From an uncultured Collinsella sp. (GTDB lineage Bacteria; Actinomycetota; Coriobacteriia; Coriobacteriales; Coriobacteriaceae), in NCBI GenBank assembly GCA_902492235.1, contig CABUKS010000004.1, positions 1 through 64,000 on the forward strand: DNA of 64,000 nt, written 5' to 3'. Positions 56,697-64,000 of the stretch are shown in pieces. The translations under genes and the position numbers were made by a program. The notes below the pieces were generated by a model, which was not told the DNA's origin, ran no database searches, and worked only from the letters and a program-made list of their open reading frames with translations. Each line of letters opens with the position of its first letter. The first letter of the stretch is position 1.

Positions 56697-57974
56697 CTAG
56701 TGCTGTGCGACGACAACGCCCAGGCCATCGGGAATGACGGCCACCTTGGCATCGGCACCCTTCATCTCAAAGGCGAGCTTGAGCGCCTCATCGAGGGTGT
56801 TGACCGGCGTCATGTGCATATCCTTGATCATCTGGTGATCGCACAGGTCGGTGACCATGATCACAGGGTGATGCGCCAGGATGCGGGCAAAGATCTGGCT
56901 CGTCCACTGGTCGGGCAGGGTCTCGTCCTTAGGACGGTCGATGCAGGCACGCTCAAACTCCGCCGGATCGTTGTCGGCGATGTTGTGATAGAAGCCCTCG
57001 CCACCGTGACCGTCGGCACAGCCGGCGACGTCGATGATCACACCGCCCTCGGGAAGCGTAGCCTCGGCAGAGCACATGCCCTTCACGGCCTGGTAGATGT
57101 TCTGGTCGAGCGGGTAGCCGCCGTTAGTGGTGATGGCAATCTCGCACTCAACGGGCTCAACGCCGGCAAGGCTCTTCACGAACTCACAGCCGGCCTCGTG
57201 CGCCTTGTGAATGTCGCCGGCAAAGGAGCCGATGACCTCGTGCTTGCCGTTGAGCACCACGTTAAGCACAAAGGCAAGGTGAGCCATCTCGGCAGCGGCA
57301 AACATGTCCTCGCTCACGTGGTTGTGGCACAGGTTGCCGGCACGCGAGTGGGAATCATTCACAAACTGACCGTTGTGGTTGTACATGATGGTCTTGTAGC
57401 TGGCGATGCCAGGCAGGACGGACTTGCGGCTACCAGAGAAACCGGCAAAGAAGTGCGGCTCAATAAAGCCCTCGGCAAGCAGCAGATCACAATCGGCGGC
57501 AATCTTGTTGATGATGCACTCGCCACCAGAAGGCAGGGTGCCAATCTTTTTCATCATGCTGTCGTCAGTCGCGACGTGCATAACGATTTCCTCGTTGGCA
57601 ACAATCTCCTCGCCATACTTGTTGACGAGTTCCTCGTGCGTCGACGGACGGTGCATACCCGTAGCAACCAAAATACGCACTCGAGCCTCGGGCGCAGCGG
57701 AATGGATGTGATGCAGCAGAATAGGCATCGTCACACGCGAGGGAACGGGGCGCGTATGATCGGAGCTAATAATGACGATATCCTTCTTGCCAGCACAAAG
57801 CTCCTCGAGCGAAGGCGAACCATAAGGGTTGGCAAGCGACTCCTCTACCAGCTCTTCCTGCGATTTCGTGGTCTTAAACTCGTTTTGATGACCTTCCATC
57901 ACACCCGCGAAATTCTTATCCTCGAGCTCCAGATGCAACGTCTTGTGGTCAAACGGTAGTTCACATTCAAACAA
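56697..57974 (-). CDS. larA: nickel-dependent lactate racemase LarA
   Basis: 425 aa, full length. His108 (ATGMHRPS), His174 (GFIEPHFF), Lys184 (GSRKSVLP) and His200 (MYNHNGQ) occupy the positions known for the pincer-bound nickel and catalytic residues of Lactobacillus plantarum LarA. It interconverts D- and L-lactate in the cytoplasm, using the cofactor made by LarB, LarC and LarE. The start is a TTG at 57974 preceded by GAGGGCG; no in-frame ATG follows soon enough to fit. It leads the larA-larD unit. Related LarA paralogues racemise other hydroxy acids, so the substrate is probable rather than proven. Confidence 0.9.
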   Translation of the reverse strand: MFECELPFDHKTLHLELEDKNFAGVMEGHQNEFKTTKSQEELVEESLANPYGSPSLEELCAGKKDIVIISSDHTRPVPSRVTMPILLHHIHSAAPEARVRILVATGMHRPSTHEELVNKYGEEIVANEEIVMHVATDDSMMKKIGTLPSGGECIINKIAADCDLLLAEGFIEPHFFAGFSGSRKSVLPGIASYKTIMYNHNGQFVNDSHSRAGNLCHNHVSEDMFAAAEMAHLAFVLNVVLNGKHEVIGSFAGDIHKAHEAGCEFVKSLAGVEPVECEIAITTNGGYPLDQNIYQAVKGMCSAEATLPEGGVIIDVAGCADGHGGEGFYHNIADNDPAEFERACIDRPKDETLPDQWTSQIFARILAHHPVIMVTDLCDHQMIKDMHMTPVNTLDEALKLAFEMKGADAKVAVIPDGLGVVVAQH

Positions 57975-58093
57975 TGACGAGCGCCCTCTTCCTTTTCAAC
58001 TGACACACTAGATAAACCGTTGGAAGAATACGCCGCTCACCGAAAAACACCACCGTCCACCGACTCATTAACACAACGTTCATATTTGACCCA

Positions 58094-58131
58094 CAACAAA
58101 ACGGCCGCGACCCCAAACGGGACCGCGGCCG
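58094..58131 (-). terminator. GC-rich terminator between ppc and larA
   Basis: On the minus strand GCGGCCGCGGTCCC pairs with GGGGTCGCGGCCGT around a short loop and then TTTTG. It follows the nested hairpin copy 2 and adds a second stop for ppc transcripts. Confidence 0.8.
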
Positions 58132-58199
58132 CTACAGTCGTAAGGCGAGAAGCGCACAATTCTTCTCCTCAGCTTTAATCCCCGAAGACCGAGGACGAA

Positions 58200-58326
58200 G
58201 GGACCCGATGGGTTTCCCTCTGAATGCATTCCGCAGCACGAAGCCCCCCTATCCACAGCTCCGAAGGAGCAGGATAAGGGGGCTTCAAGTGCGAGGACGC
58301 ATTCAGAGGGAAACCCATCGGGTCCC
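58200..58326. other. nested hairpin element, copy 2
   Basis: The outer arms 58200-58227 and 58299-58326 are a perfect 28-bp inverted repeat unrelated in sequence to copy 1. Inside, ATTCCGCA (58228-58235) faces GAGGAC (58293-58298), as in copy 1. GCAC (58236-58239) pairs with GTGC (58289-58292), with AA bulged at 58287-58288. The inner stem is 58240-58254/58272-58286, and the tip is GCTCC-GAA-GGAGC. It follows the ppc stop codon. Confidence 0.85.
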
Positions 58327-58349
58327 GGTGAGAGCCACAGGGCTATCGA

Positions 58350-61163
58350 TTACCCCGTGTTCTGCAATCCTGCCGAGACGCCGGTCACAGTCGAAAGAAT
58401 CAGGCTCATGTACTCGGCCTTCTTCTCCTCGGCCATCTCGTCCTGGTTCATACGCACCTCGCGAAGGGCGCGGACCTGGGCGATGGACAGGGCGTCGACG
58501 TAGGGGTTACGCACGCGAACGGCGCAGCCGAGCACGCGGCGGCGCTGCAGCGGCCACTCATCACCGACGATGGCAAGGACCCACTTACGGGTGAGCTGCA
58601 TCTCGGTAAAGACCTTCTTGGACAGATCATCGCGGTCGCCCAGATGCAGATACATCTTGGCGATGCGCTGATCGGTCTTAGCAATCGACATCTCGATGTT
58701 GTCGATAAAGGTGCGGAAGAATGGCCACTCCTGGTAGGCAGCCTTGAGCTGGTCAAGATCGCCCAGCTGCTCGCAGGCGGTGCCCAGGCCGTACCAAGCG
58801 GCCAGGTTAATGCGCGCCTGGCTCCAGCTGAAGATCCACGGAATGGTACGCAGGTCATCGAGCGACTTGGCGCCCAGACCGCGCTTGGCGGGACGCGAGC
58901 CGATCGGCAGCAGACCGACCTCGGTCAGCGGCGTCACGGTCGAGAACCACGGTGTAAAGTCCTCGGTGTTCAGCAGGTCCAGATAGCGTTCGTGGCTTGC
59001 AGTGTTGAGCTTCTCGGCCATATCCCAGAACTTCTGCGTGGTCTCGGTGTTGGTCTTCTCGACACTCGGGGCCGACTGCAAAAGCGTTGCGGCGGCAACG
59101 GACTCAACATGGCGCTGAGCCAGCGTGCGGTTGCCGTAACGGGCAAAGATGACTTCGCCCTGCTCGGTGAGCTTAAAGAAGCAGTTGACCGAACCCTTGG
59201 GCTGCGCCAGCACGGCCTTGTTGGCCGGGCCGCCGCCACGGCCCACGGCACCGCCGCGACCGTGCATGAGCACCAGGTCGATATCGTTCTTCTCTGCCCA
59301 CTTGGCGATGCGCTCCTGCGCGGAGTGCAGCGCGAGCATGGCCGTGGTAGGACCGGCATCCTTGGAAGAGTCGGAATAGCCCAGCATGACCTCCATGCGG
59401 CGGTTGGTCTGGGCAAGGCGCTTTTGCACCACGGGCAGCGTAAGCATCTGATCGAGCACGTCGACGCAGCCCTCGAGGTCCTCGAGCTGCTCGAACAACG
59501 GGATCACGTCGAGCTCGGGGACATCCTCCTCGTGTGCAAAGGACAGGTGCGCCAGCTCAAAGACGTCGGCCACATGCTGAGCGCTCTTGGTAAACGAGAT
59601 GATGTAGCGGTGCGCCATCTTCTTGCCGTAGCGCTTTTGGATGGAGCCGATAGCGCGGAAGGTATCGATGACCTCGCGCGTCATGGGCTGCAGGTCGCCA
59701 TGGATACCGTTCTCGTGGATATCCTTAAGGGCGCGGGCATGCACCACGGAGTGCTGACGGAACTCCATCTCGACCATATGGAAGCCGAAGGACTCGACCT
59801 GCCAGATGATGGTTTGGACCGGGCCGTAGGCAGCACGGACGGCACCGCAGGCGGCCAGCGAACGCTGGACGACGCGCAGGTCATCCAGGAACTCGTCGGC
59901 GCTGTGGTACATGGTGTCGGTGATACGACGGACGGTGGCGTTCAGGCGGTCGGCCATGACGAGCATGACGGCGCGATGCGGCTCGTGCTCGGAGATCAGC
60001 TCGGCGCGGGCCGTGTAACGAGGGCTCATCTCGACCTGATGGTTCCACAGGTTAATGAGCTCGGCCGACGGCTTGCTGTAGGTAGCCTCGAGCGTGAGGT
60101 TGCGGCCGATGTGGCGGCACTTGTCCTCGAGCTTGAGCACCATGTGCGTAAAGTACTTGGCGGCGACCTCACGGCTCACCTTGGCGGTGACGTTGGGGTT
60201 ACCGTCGCGGTCGGAACCGATCCAGCTGCCGGGATGGAAGAACGCCGGGCACAGCGGCGGCACAGTACCGGCCTTGTCGCCCAGCACCCAATCGTCAAAA
60301 CGACGATAGATAACGGGGATAACGTCGAACAGCGTGTTATCGAAGATGTCGATGATGGTATCGGCTTCCTCGACCGGCGTGGGCTTCTTGAGCGCGATGG
60401 GACTCGTACGCACCAGGGCGTCGATCTCCTGCAGCATATGGCGCTCGTTCTCCACCAGGTCGGAGCCGCCCAGACGCGGACGCTCCTCCAGCAGGTTGGA
60501 GATACGGCGGATCTTGCCCTCGACGGCCTTACGACGGGCCTCGGTGGGATGTGCGGTAAAGACAGGGTGGAACTCGAGCTTGTCGAGCAGCTCGTTGGCA
60601 CCCTCGACACCCAGCTCATTCACCAGCTGGTGATAGGCAACGGTAAGCTCGTTGGCAGGATCGACCTCGGTATCGGTCGACGCACCGGCCTCGCGCTCGC
60701 GCAGCTGCGCCACACGGTAGTTCTCCTCCGACAGGTTTGCCAGATGGAAAAAGCTCGTAAAGGCGCGAACGATGACCTGCTGCTTATCGAGCGGCAGGCT
60801 GTCGATCAAATCGACGACCTCACGAAATGCCACGGCAGTGGGCTCGTCGGCGGTGGGCACGCCCTGCTCGTCGACGGCTTCGTCGGCAGCGCAGGTGCCG
60901 GGGTTGCCGGCATTGACCACAATCTCGGCTGTCAAAATCTTGTCGAACAGGTCCGCGATCTCGGGATCATACTCGCTAAGCACACGGCGCTCCAGGCGCA
61001 AGAACAGCGCCAGATTGTCGCGCAGCTCCTCGGGGATCTCGATCTCGGCGAGACGCTCCCTGGACTCGGCATTCGAGCCGATTCGGTTAACGAGGCGGTT
61101 GACCACGGCAGCGACGCGCGCCGCGGCTTCGGGTACAGACTGGTTGCTTAGGTTCTCAGCCAC
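58350..61163 (-). CDS. ppc: phosphoenolpyruvate carboxylase
   Basis: 937 aa, full length. The catalytic His is in VFTAHPTEARRKAVEGK, with substrate loops GSDRDGNPNVT, GYSDSSKDAG and GRGGAVGRGGGPANKAV, and the invariant C-terminal QNTG. It carboxylates PEP to oxaloacetate, refilling dicarboxylic acids. Two starts are possible: an ATG at 61175 touches the AGGAGG sequence, whereas the GTG at 61163 has GGGAGG four bases upstream and gives MAENLSNQ; the latter is chosen. It is monocistronic. Confidence 0.93.
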   Translation of the reverse strand: MAENLSNQSVPEAAARVAAVVNRLVNRIGSNAESRERLAEIEIPEELRDNLALFLRLERRVLSEYDPEIADLFDKILTAEIVVNAGNPGTCAADEAVDEQGVPTADEPTAVAFREVVDLIDSLPLDKQQVIVRAFTSFFHLANLSEENYRVAQLREREAGASTDTEVDPANELTVAYHQLVNELGVEGANELLDKLEFHPVFTAHPTEARRKAVEGKIRRISNLLEERPRLGGSDLVENERHMLQEIDALVRTSPIALKKPTPVEEADTIIDIFDNTLFDVIPVIYRRFDDWVLGDKAGTVPPLCPAFFHPGSWIGSDRDGNPNVTAKVSREVAAKYFTHMVLKLEDKCRHIGRNLTLEATYSKPSAELINLWNHQVEMSPRYTARAELISEHEPHRAVMLVMADRLNATVRRITDTMYHSADEFLDDLRVVQRSLAACGAVRAAYGPVQTIIWQVESFGFHMVEMEFRQHSVVHARALKDIHENGIHGDLQPMTREVIDTFRAIGSIQKRYGKKMAHRYIISFTKSAQHVADVFELAHLSFAHEEDVPELDVIPLFEQLEDLEGCVDVLDQMLTLPVVQKRLAQTNRRMEVMLGYSDSSKDAGPTTAMLALHSAQERIAKWAEKNDIDLVLMHGRGGAVGRGGGPANKAVLAQPKGSVNCFFKLTEQGEVIFARYGNRTLAQRHVESVAAATLLQSAPSVEKTNTETTQKFWDMAEKLNTASHERYLDLLNTEDFTPWFSTVTPLTEVGLLPIGSRPAKRGLGAKSLDDLRTIPWIFSWSQARINLAAWYGLGTACEQLGDLDQLKAAYQEWPFFRTFIDNIEMSIAKTDQRIAKMYLHLGDRDDLSKKVFTEMQLTRKWVLAIVGDEWPLQRRRVLGCAVRVRNPYVDALSIAQVRALREVRMNQDEMAEEKKAEYMSLILSTVTGVSAGLQNTG

Positions 61164-61328
61164 GTTTCCTCCCATTCCTCCTTCTATGCACGTAACATGC
61201 GGTATTCATTATAGGCGCTTGAGAAATACTTTCGACACTGATTGCGCTTTACCACACAAAAGTATTTTCTGCATTGCAAAGGTTTTTGCCCTAAATGGTC
61301 GTATTTCTCGGTGGGCGGCATACGTAAA

Positions 61329-61362
61329 CGGGGGCATTCCGCATAAAAGCGAAACACCCCCG
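61329..61362 (-). terminator. intrinsic terminator of hisS
   Basis: On the minus strand CGGGGGTGTTTCGC pairs with GCGGAATGCCCCCG using G-U pairs around TTTTAT, then GTTTACG. Confidence 0.7.
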
Positions 61363-61420
61363 TAACAATCGCTCTCCATGAGCAGGGCACGTTAGCAGGC
61401 CCGAAGCTCAAAAAGATGCG

Positions 61421-62734
61421 CTACAGGCGCTCGCGAACCGCCTCGACGACGTTGTCCAGATCGGCGAGCACCTCGTCATGGCTCTGCATGTCGCGCACTT
61501 TGACCTTGCCGGCGGCAAGCTCGTCGCCACCCAGGACCAAGATGAGCTTGGCGCCTACCTTATCGGCTTGCTTAAACTGGGCCTTGAGCGAACGACCCTG
61601 ATAGTCGGCCTCGGTCACGATACCTGCGGCGCGAAGCTCCTGCGTAATGGCAAAGACGTTCTGACGCAGCTCCTTGCCGGCGTTGGCGACATAGACGCAC
61701 GGGGCCTCATCGGCACCCAAATCGCTGCCAAAGGCCTGCAGGGCCAGCAGGGCGCGCTCAAAACCGACAGCAAAGCCGACGCCCGCCGTGGGCTTGCCAC
61801 CCTCGAGCTCGACCAGGCCATCGTAGCGGCCGCCGCCGCCGATGGAGCCGACGCCGGCGCCAGGGGCCTCGACCTCAAAGACAGTACGGGTGTAGTAGTC
61901 CAGGCCGCGCACCAAGGTGGGATCCTCGACATACTCGATACCGGCGGCATCCAGATAGCGCTTGACCTGCTCGTAGTGCTCGCGGCACTCATCGCACAGG
62001 TTGTCACCCATCAGCGGAGCCTCGGCCATGATCTCGCGGCAGTGGTCGTTCTTGCAGTCGAAGGCACGCAGCGGGTTGAGCTCGGCGCGCTCGCGGCACT
62101 CATCGCACATCTCGTCGGCGTGATCGAGGATGAACTGCTTAACCTGCTCGCGATAAGCCGGACGGCACTGGGCGTCACCCATCGAGTTGATGAGCAGACG
62201 AAGCTTGGAAAGATCGAAGCCCAGGCGCTTGTAGAACTCCATGAGCATGATGATGCACTCGGCGTCTGCCGCCGGATCGGGAGCGCCGAGCCACTCGATG
62301 CCCACCTGGTGGAACTGGCGCAGGCGGCCCTTCTGGGGACGCTCGCCGCGGAACATGGCCTCGGCGTAGTACGCCTTAAACGGCGTGGAGCCCTGGGGCA
62401 CCAGATTGTTCTCGACGACGGCGCGCACCACGCCGGCCGTGCCCTCGGGGCGAAGTGCCAGGCGCTGCTTGGGCTTGAGTTTGGTGTCGGTGCCCTCGGT
62501 AAAGACGCGCTCCAGGTTGGCACCGCTGAACACGCGGAACATTTCCTTGCGCACGACGTCGGTCGACTGGCCGATACCGTGGACAAACACGTCAACCTGC
62601 TCGATCGCGGGCGTCTCGATGGGTTTAAAACCAAACGGCTCGAACACGCCGGCCGCAATCTGCTGCATCTTTTGCCAGGCGCGCATCTCGGCGCCGATAA
62701 GGTCGCGGGTTCCCTCCGCCTTCTGTGCCTGCAT
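61421..62734 (-). CDS. hisS: histidyl-tRNA synthetase
   Basis: 437 aa. Class II features: GTRDLIGAEMRAW at the N-terminus, RPEGTAGVVRAV, motif 2 RGERPQKGRLRQFHQVGIEWL, the histidine motif GGGRYDGLVE and a C-terminal anticodon domain starting near APCVYVANAG. Four Cys in the inserted region (CDECRE, CDECREH) may bind zinc. The ATG at 62734 follows AAAGGTG; the frame starts at a TTG (62740). It is a single gene between ppc and an MFS gene. Confidence 0.95.
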   Translation of the reverse strand: MQAQKAEGTRDLIGAEMRAWQKMQQIAAGVFEPFGFKPIETPAIEQVDVFVHGIGQSTDVVRKEMFRVFSGANLERVFTEGTDTKLKPKQRLALRPEGTAGVVRAVVENNLVPQGSTPFKAYYAEAMFRGERPQKGRLRQFHQVGIEWLGAPDPAADAECIIMLMEFYKRLGFDLSKLRLLINSMGDAQCRPAYREQVKQFILDHADEMCDECRERAELNPLRAFDCKNDHCREIMAEAPLMGDNLCDECREHYEQVKRYLDAAGIEYVEDPTLVRGLDYYTRTVFEVEAPGAGVGSIGGGGRYDGLVELEGGKPTAGVGFAVGFERALLALQAFGSDLGADEAPCVYVANAGKELRQNVFAITQELRAAGIVTEADYQGRSLKAQFKQADKVGAKLILVLGGDELAAGKVKVRDMQSHDEVLADLDNVVEAVRERL

Positions 62735-62802
62735 GGGCAAACACCTTTCTTTTGTATCGCGTCATAGGTAGTGGACATTATACGGCACAAAGCAGCAACG
62801 CG

Positions 62803-62866
62803 GCGGCGCGCCTGACCGAACGAGGGTATGGGGACTCGTTCGGCCAGACGCGCCGCCGCGGACGAA
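62803..62866 (-). terminator. long GC-rich hairpin after the MFS gene
   Basis: CGGCGGCGCG...CGAACGAG pairs with CTCGTTCGG...CGCGCCGCCG around a 10-nt loop. It lies just after the MFS stop and should end that transcript, though the U-tract is weak. Confidence 0.6.
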
Positions 62867-62896
62867 GCGGACAAGCGGCGATGCGCTTTGGCCTAC

Positions 62897-64000
62897 CTAC
62901 TCCCCCGCCACGCTCGCGCGCAGCTTGGCGGCGATGGGCTCGGATGCCAGCAGGAACACGAGCATGACCACGGAGCACGCCAGGCACACGATCCAGGTGC
63001 TCGCAAAGGAGCCCGTGGCATCGAACAGCACGCCCGAGACAATGGCGCCCACGGTGCCGCCGACCATCTCGAGCGAGGTAATGGTGCCCGTGACCTTACC
63101 GAGGTCGGCCATGCCAAACTGCTCGGACGCGGCGATGGTAGGCGTGATGGTGCCCATGCACGTTCCGATACCAAAGCTCACGGCAGCCACGATGGGACCA
63201 AGATCGGTCGCGGGGAAGCACAGGGCGACGCAGGCGATAATGCACGCAATGGAGCCAAGGATATTGCCAAAGCGCAGACCAAAGCGGTCATAGATCGCAC
63301 CGAGCGAAATCTTGGCGATAACGACGGTGACCATGTAGGCCGAAAGCACGGTACCTGCCCACATGGGATCGTGGCCGCCCGTGACGATCTTGGCGCCGTT
63401 GACGGTAACACTCGTCATGTTGGTGACCTGGTTGGGCAAGATGGCGCCGTTAACGAGACCCATAAAGAGGAAGGCGACGACGAGCAGCCAAAACGCCGGG
63501 CTCTTCTTGATACGAGACCAGCCGACGCTAACCTCGGGCGCCGTGTGCTCGTCCTTATCGCCAGCCGTCGAGACGGACGGATCGCCCGGGTTCTCGCCGA
63601 GCGGCTTAAGGCCGATCTCGGAAGGCTTGGTGCGGAAGGAGTAAGCCGTGATGGGCAGTGCCGCCACCATGCAGACGGCAGCGAGTACCAGGAACGCAGA
63701 GCGCCAGCCCACACTCACGATAAGAGAGCTCACGATCGGCGAGAGAATGGCTCCGCCAAAGCCCGAGCCCGAAAGTGCGATGGAAATGGCAAGGCCGCGT
63801 TTAGCGGTAAACCAGTTGGCGGTCACAAGGCTAATGAGCAGACGGGTCGAGGCCACAGCGAAGCAGCCCGAAACGGCAAAGAGCACGTAGACCTGCCACA
63901 GCTCACCGACAAAGCTCATGCCGGCAAGCACCGCCGAGGTAGCGATAACGGTAAGCGAGCCCAATACGCGGCCACTCACCTTATCGGCAACATGACCGAT
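62897..64000 (-). CDS. MFS transporter, OFA-like (5' end beyond window)
   Basis: The frame stays open to the right edge, so about 368 C-terminal codons are present. The internal VSGRVLGSL at 63979 is a Val codon, not a start. Ten or so helices are visible, with typical segments ANWFTAKRGLAISIALSGSG and GAIYDRFGLRFGNILGS. Conserved FGIGTCMGTITPTIAASEQFG suggests oxalate:formate antiporter or monocarboxylate porters. It would carry a small organic anion. The large loop (about residues 130-165 of the visible part) is charged. Confidence 0.75.
   Translation of the reverse strand: MGHVADKVSGRVLGSLTVIATSAVLAGMSFVGELWQVYVLFAVSGCFAVASTRLLISLVTANWFTAKRGLAISIALSGSGFGGAILSPIVSSLIVSVGWRSAFLVLAAVCMVAALPITAYSFRTKPSEIGLKPLGENPGDPSVSTAGDKDEHTAPEVSVGWSRIKKSPAFWLLVVAFLFMGLVNGAILPNQVTNMTSVTVNGAKIVTGGHDPMWAGTVLSAYMVTVVIAKISLGAIYDRFGLRFGNILGSIACIIACVALCFPATDLGPIVAAVSFGIGTCMGTITPTIAASEQFGMADLGKVTGTITSLEMVGGTVGAIVSGVLFDATGSFASTWIVCLACSVVMLVFLLASEPIAAKLRASVAGE

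Noticed and set aside
58644..61151. Open frame of 835 codons on the plus strand
   Set aside because: Antisense of ppc; the minus-strand frame has every PEP carboxylase motif.

Overview
The window looks like chromosome from a Coriobacteriia gut bacterium, most likely Collinsella or a close relative. The reasons are high GC with strong GGAGG-type ribosome sites, GTG and TTG starts, an FeoA-FeoA-FeoB set, a nickel lactate racemase (lar) locus, and a large uronate/pectin catabolic block. The genus is inferred from general resemblance, not from a database search. No intact tRNA, rRNA, CRISPR array or complete insertion sequence was seen.

Layout. 0.1-2 kb: a GntR regulator and a YczE-like membrane protein behind a structured leader. 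2-5 kb: a foreign-looking patch with an orphan ATPase behind a 10-bp repeat array, unusual repeats, a decayed integrase and a 3' tRNA-Met scar. 5-8.6 kb: an alkyltransferase-family gene, a CBS protein with a drug-efflux MFS, and a frame-shifted ArsC/Spx-like gene. 8.7-34 kb: sugar-acid and pectin catabolism. It holds an IlvD/Edd dehydratase, GntP permease and FadR-type regulator; DhuD-like and DhuI-like enzymes; two flavin/Fe-S oxidoreductases; then GH105, SGNH esterase, pectin-esterase/acyl-esterase fusion, a second esterase, GH28 and a GPH symporter; then uxaA, uxaB, uxaC and a LacI regulator. 34-40 kb: a Cys-rich membrane peptide and a three-gene membrane glycan operon that includes a PilZ-containing synthase. 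40-43.4 kb: feoB, two feoA, HPr. 43.8-50.3 kb: an APC permease, ebgAC beta-galactosidase and its divergent LacI regulator. 50.5-58 kb: aspS, serB, and larB-larC-TetR facing larD-larA. 58-64 kb: ppc, hisS and an MFS gene cut by the window edge.

How it works together. No pectinolytic protein here has a visible signal peptide, so the locus appears to import oligogalacturonides through the GPH carrier and strip esters and hydrolyse them in the cytoplasm. Galacturonate/glucuronate then flow through UxaC-UxaB-UxaA, and unsaturated uronate through DhuI/DhuD, both towards 2-keto-3-deoxygluconate. A LacI-type palindrome centred on GTGAACGTTCAC precedes most of these units and is probably read by the LacI protein at 32992-34071.

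Two undescribed-looking signals stand out. First, a 28-bp ungapped motif with TGAACGG at one end and AACGG at the other sits a fixed, helically phased distance upstream of the promoters of GH105, GPH, uxaC and ebgA, and near gntP. These are promoters controlled by different LacI proteins, which suggests a shared activator site. Second, two nested hairpins at 55775-55889 and 58200-58326 have unrelated stem sequences but nearly identical internal loops and a covarying 4-bp helix, the signature of a structured element family.
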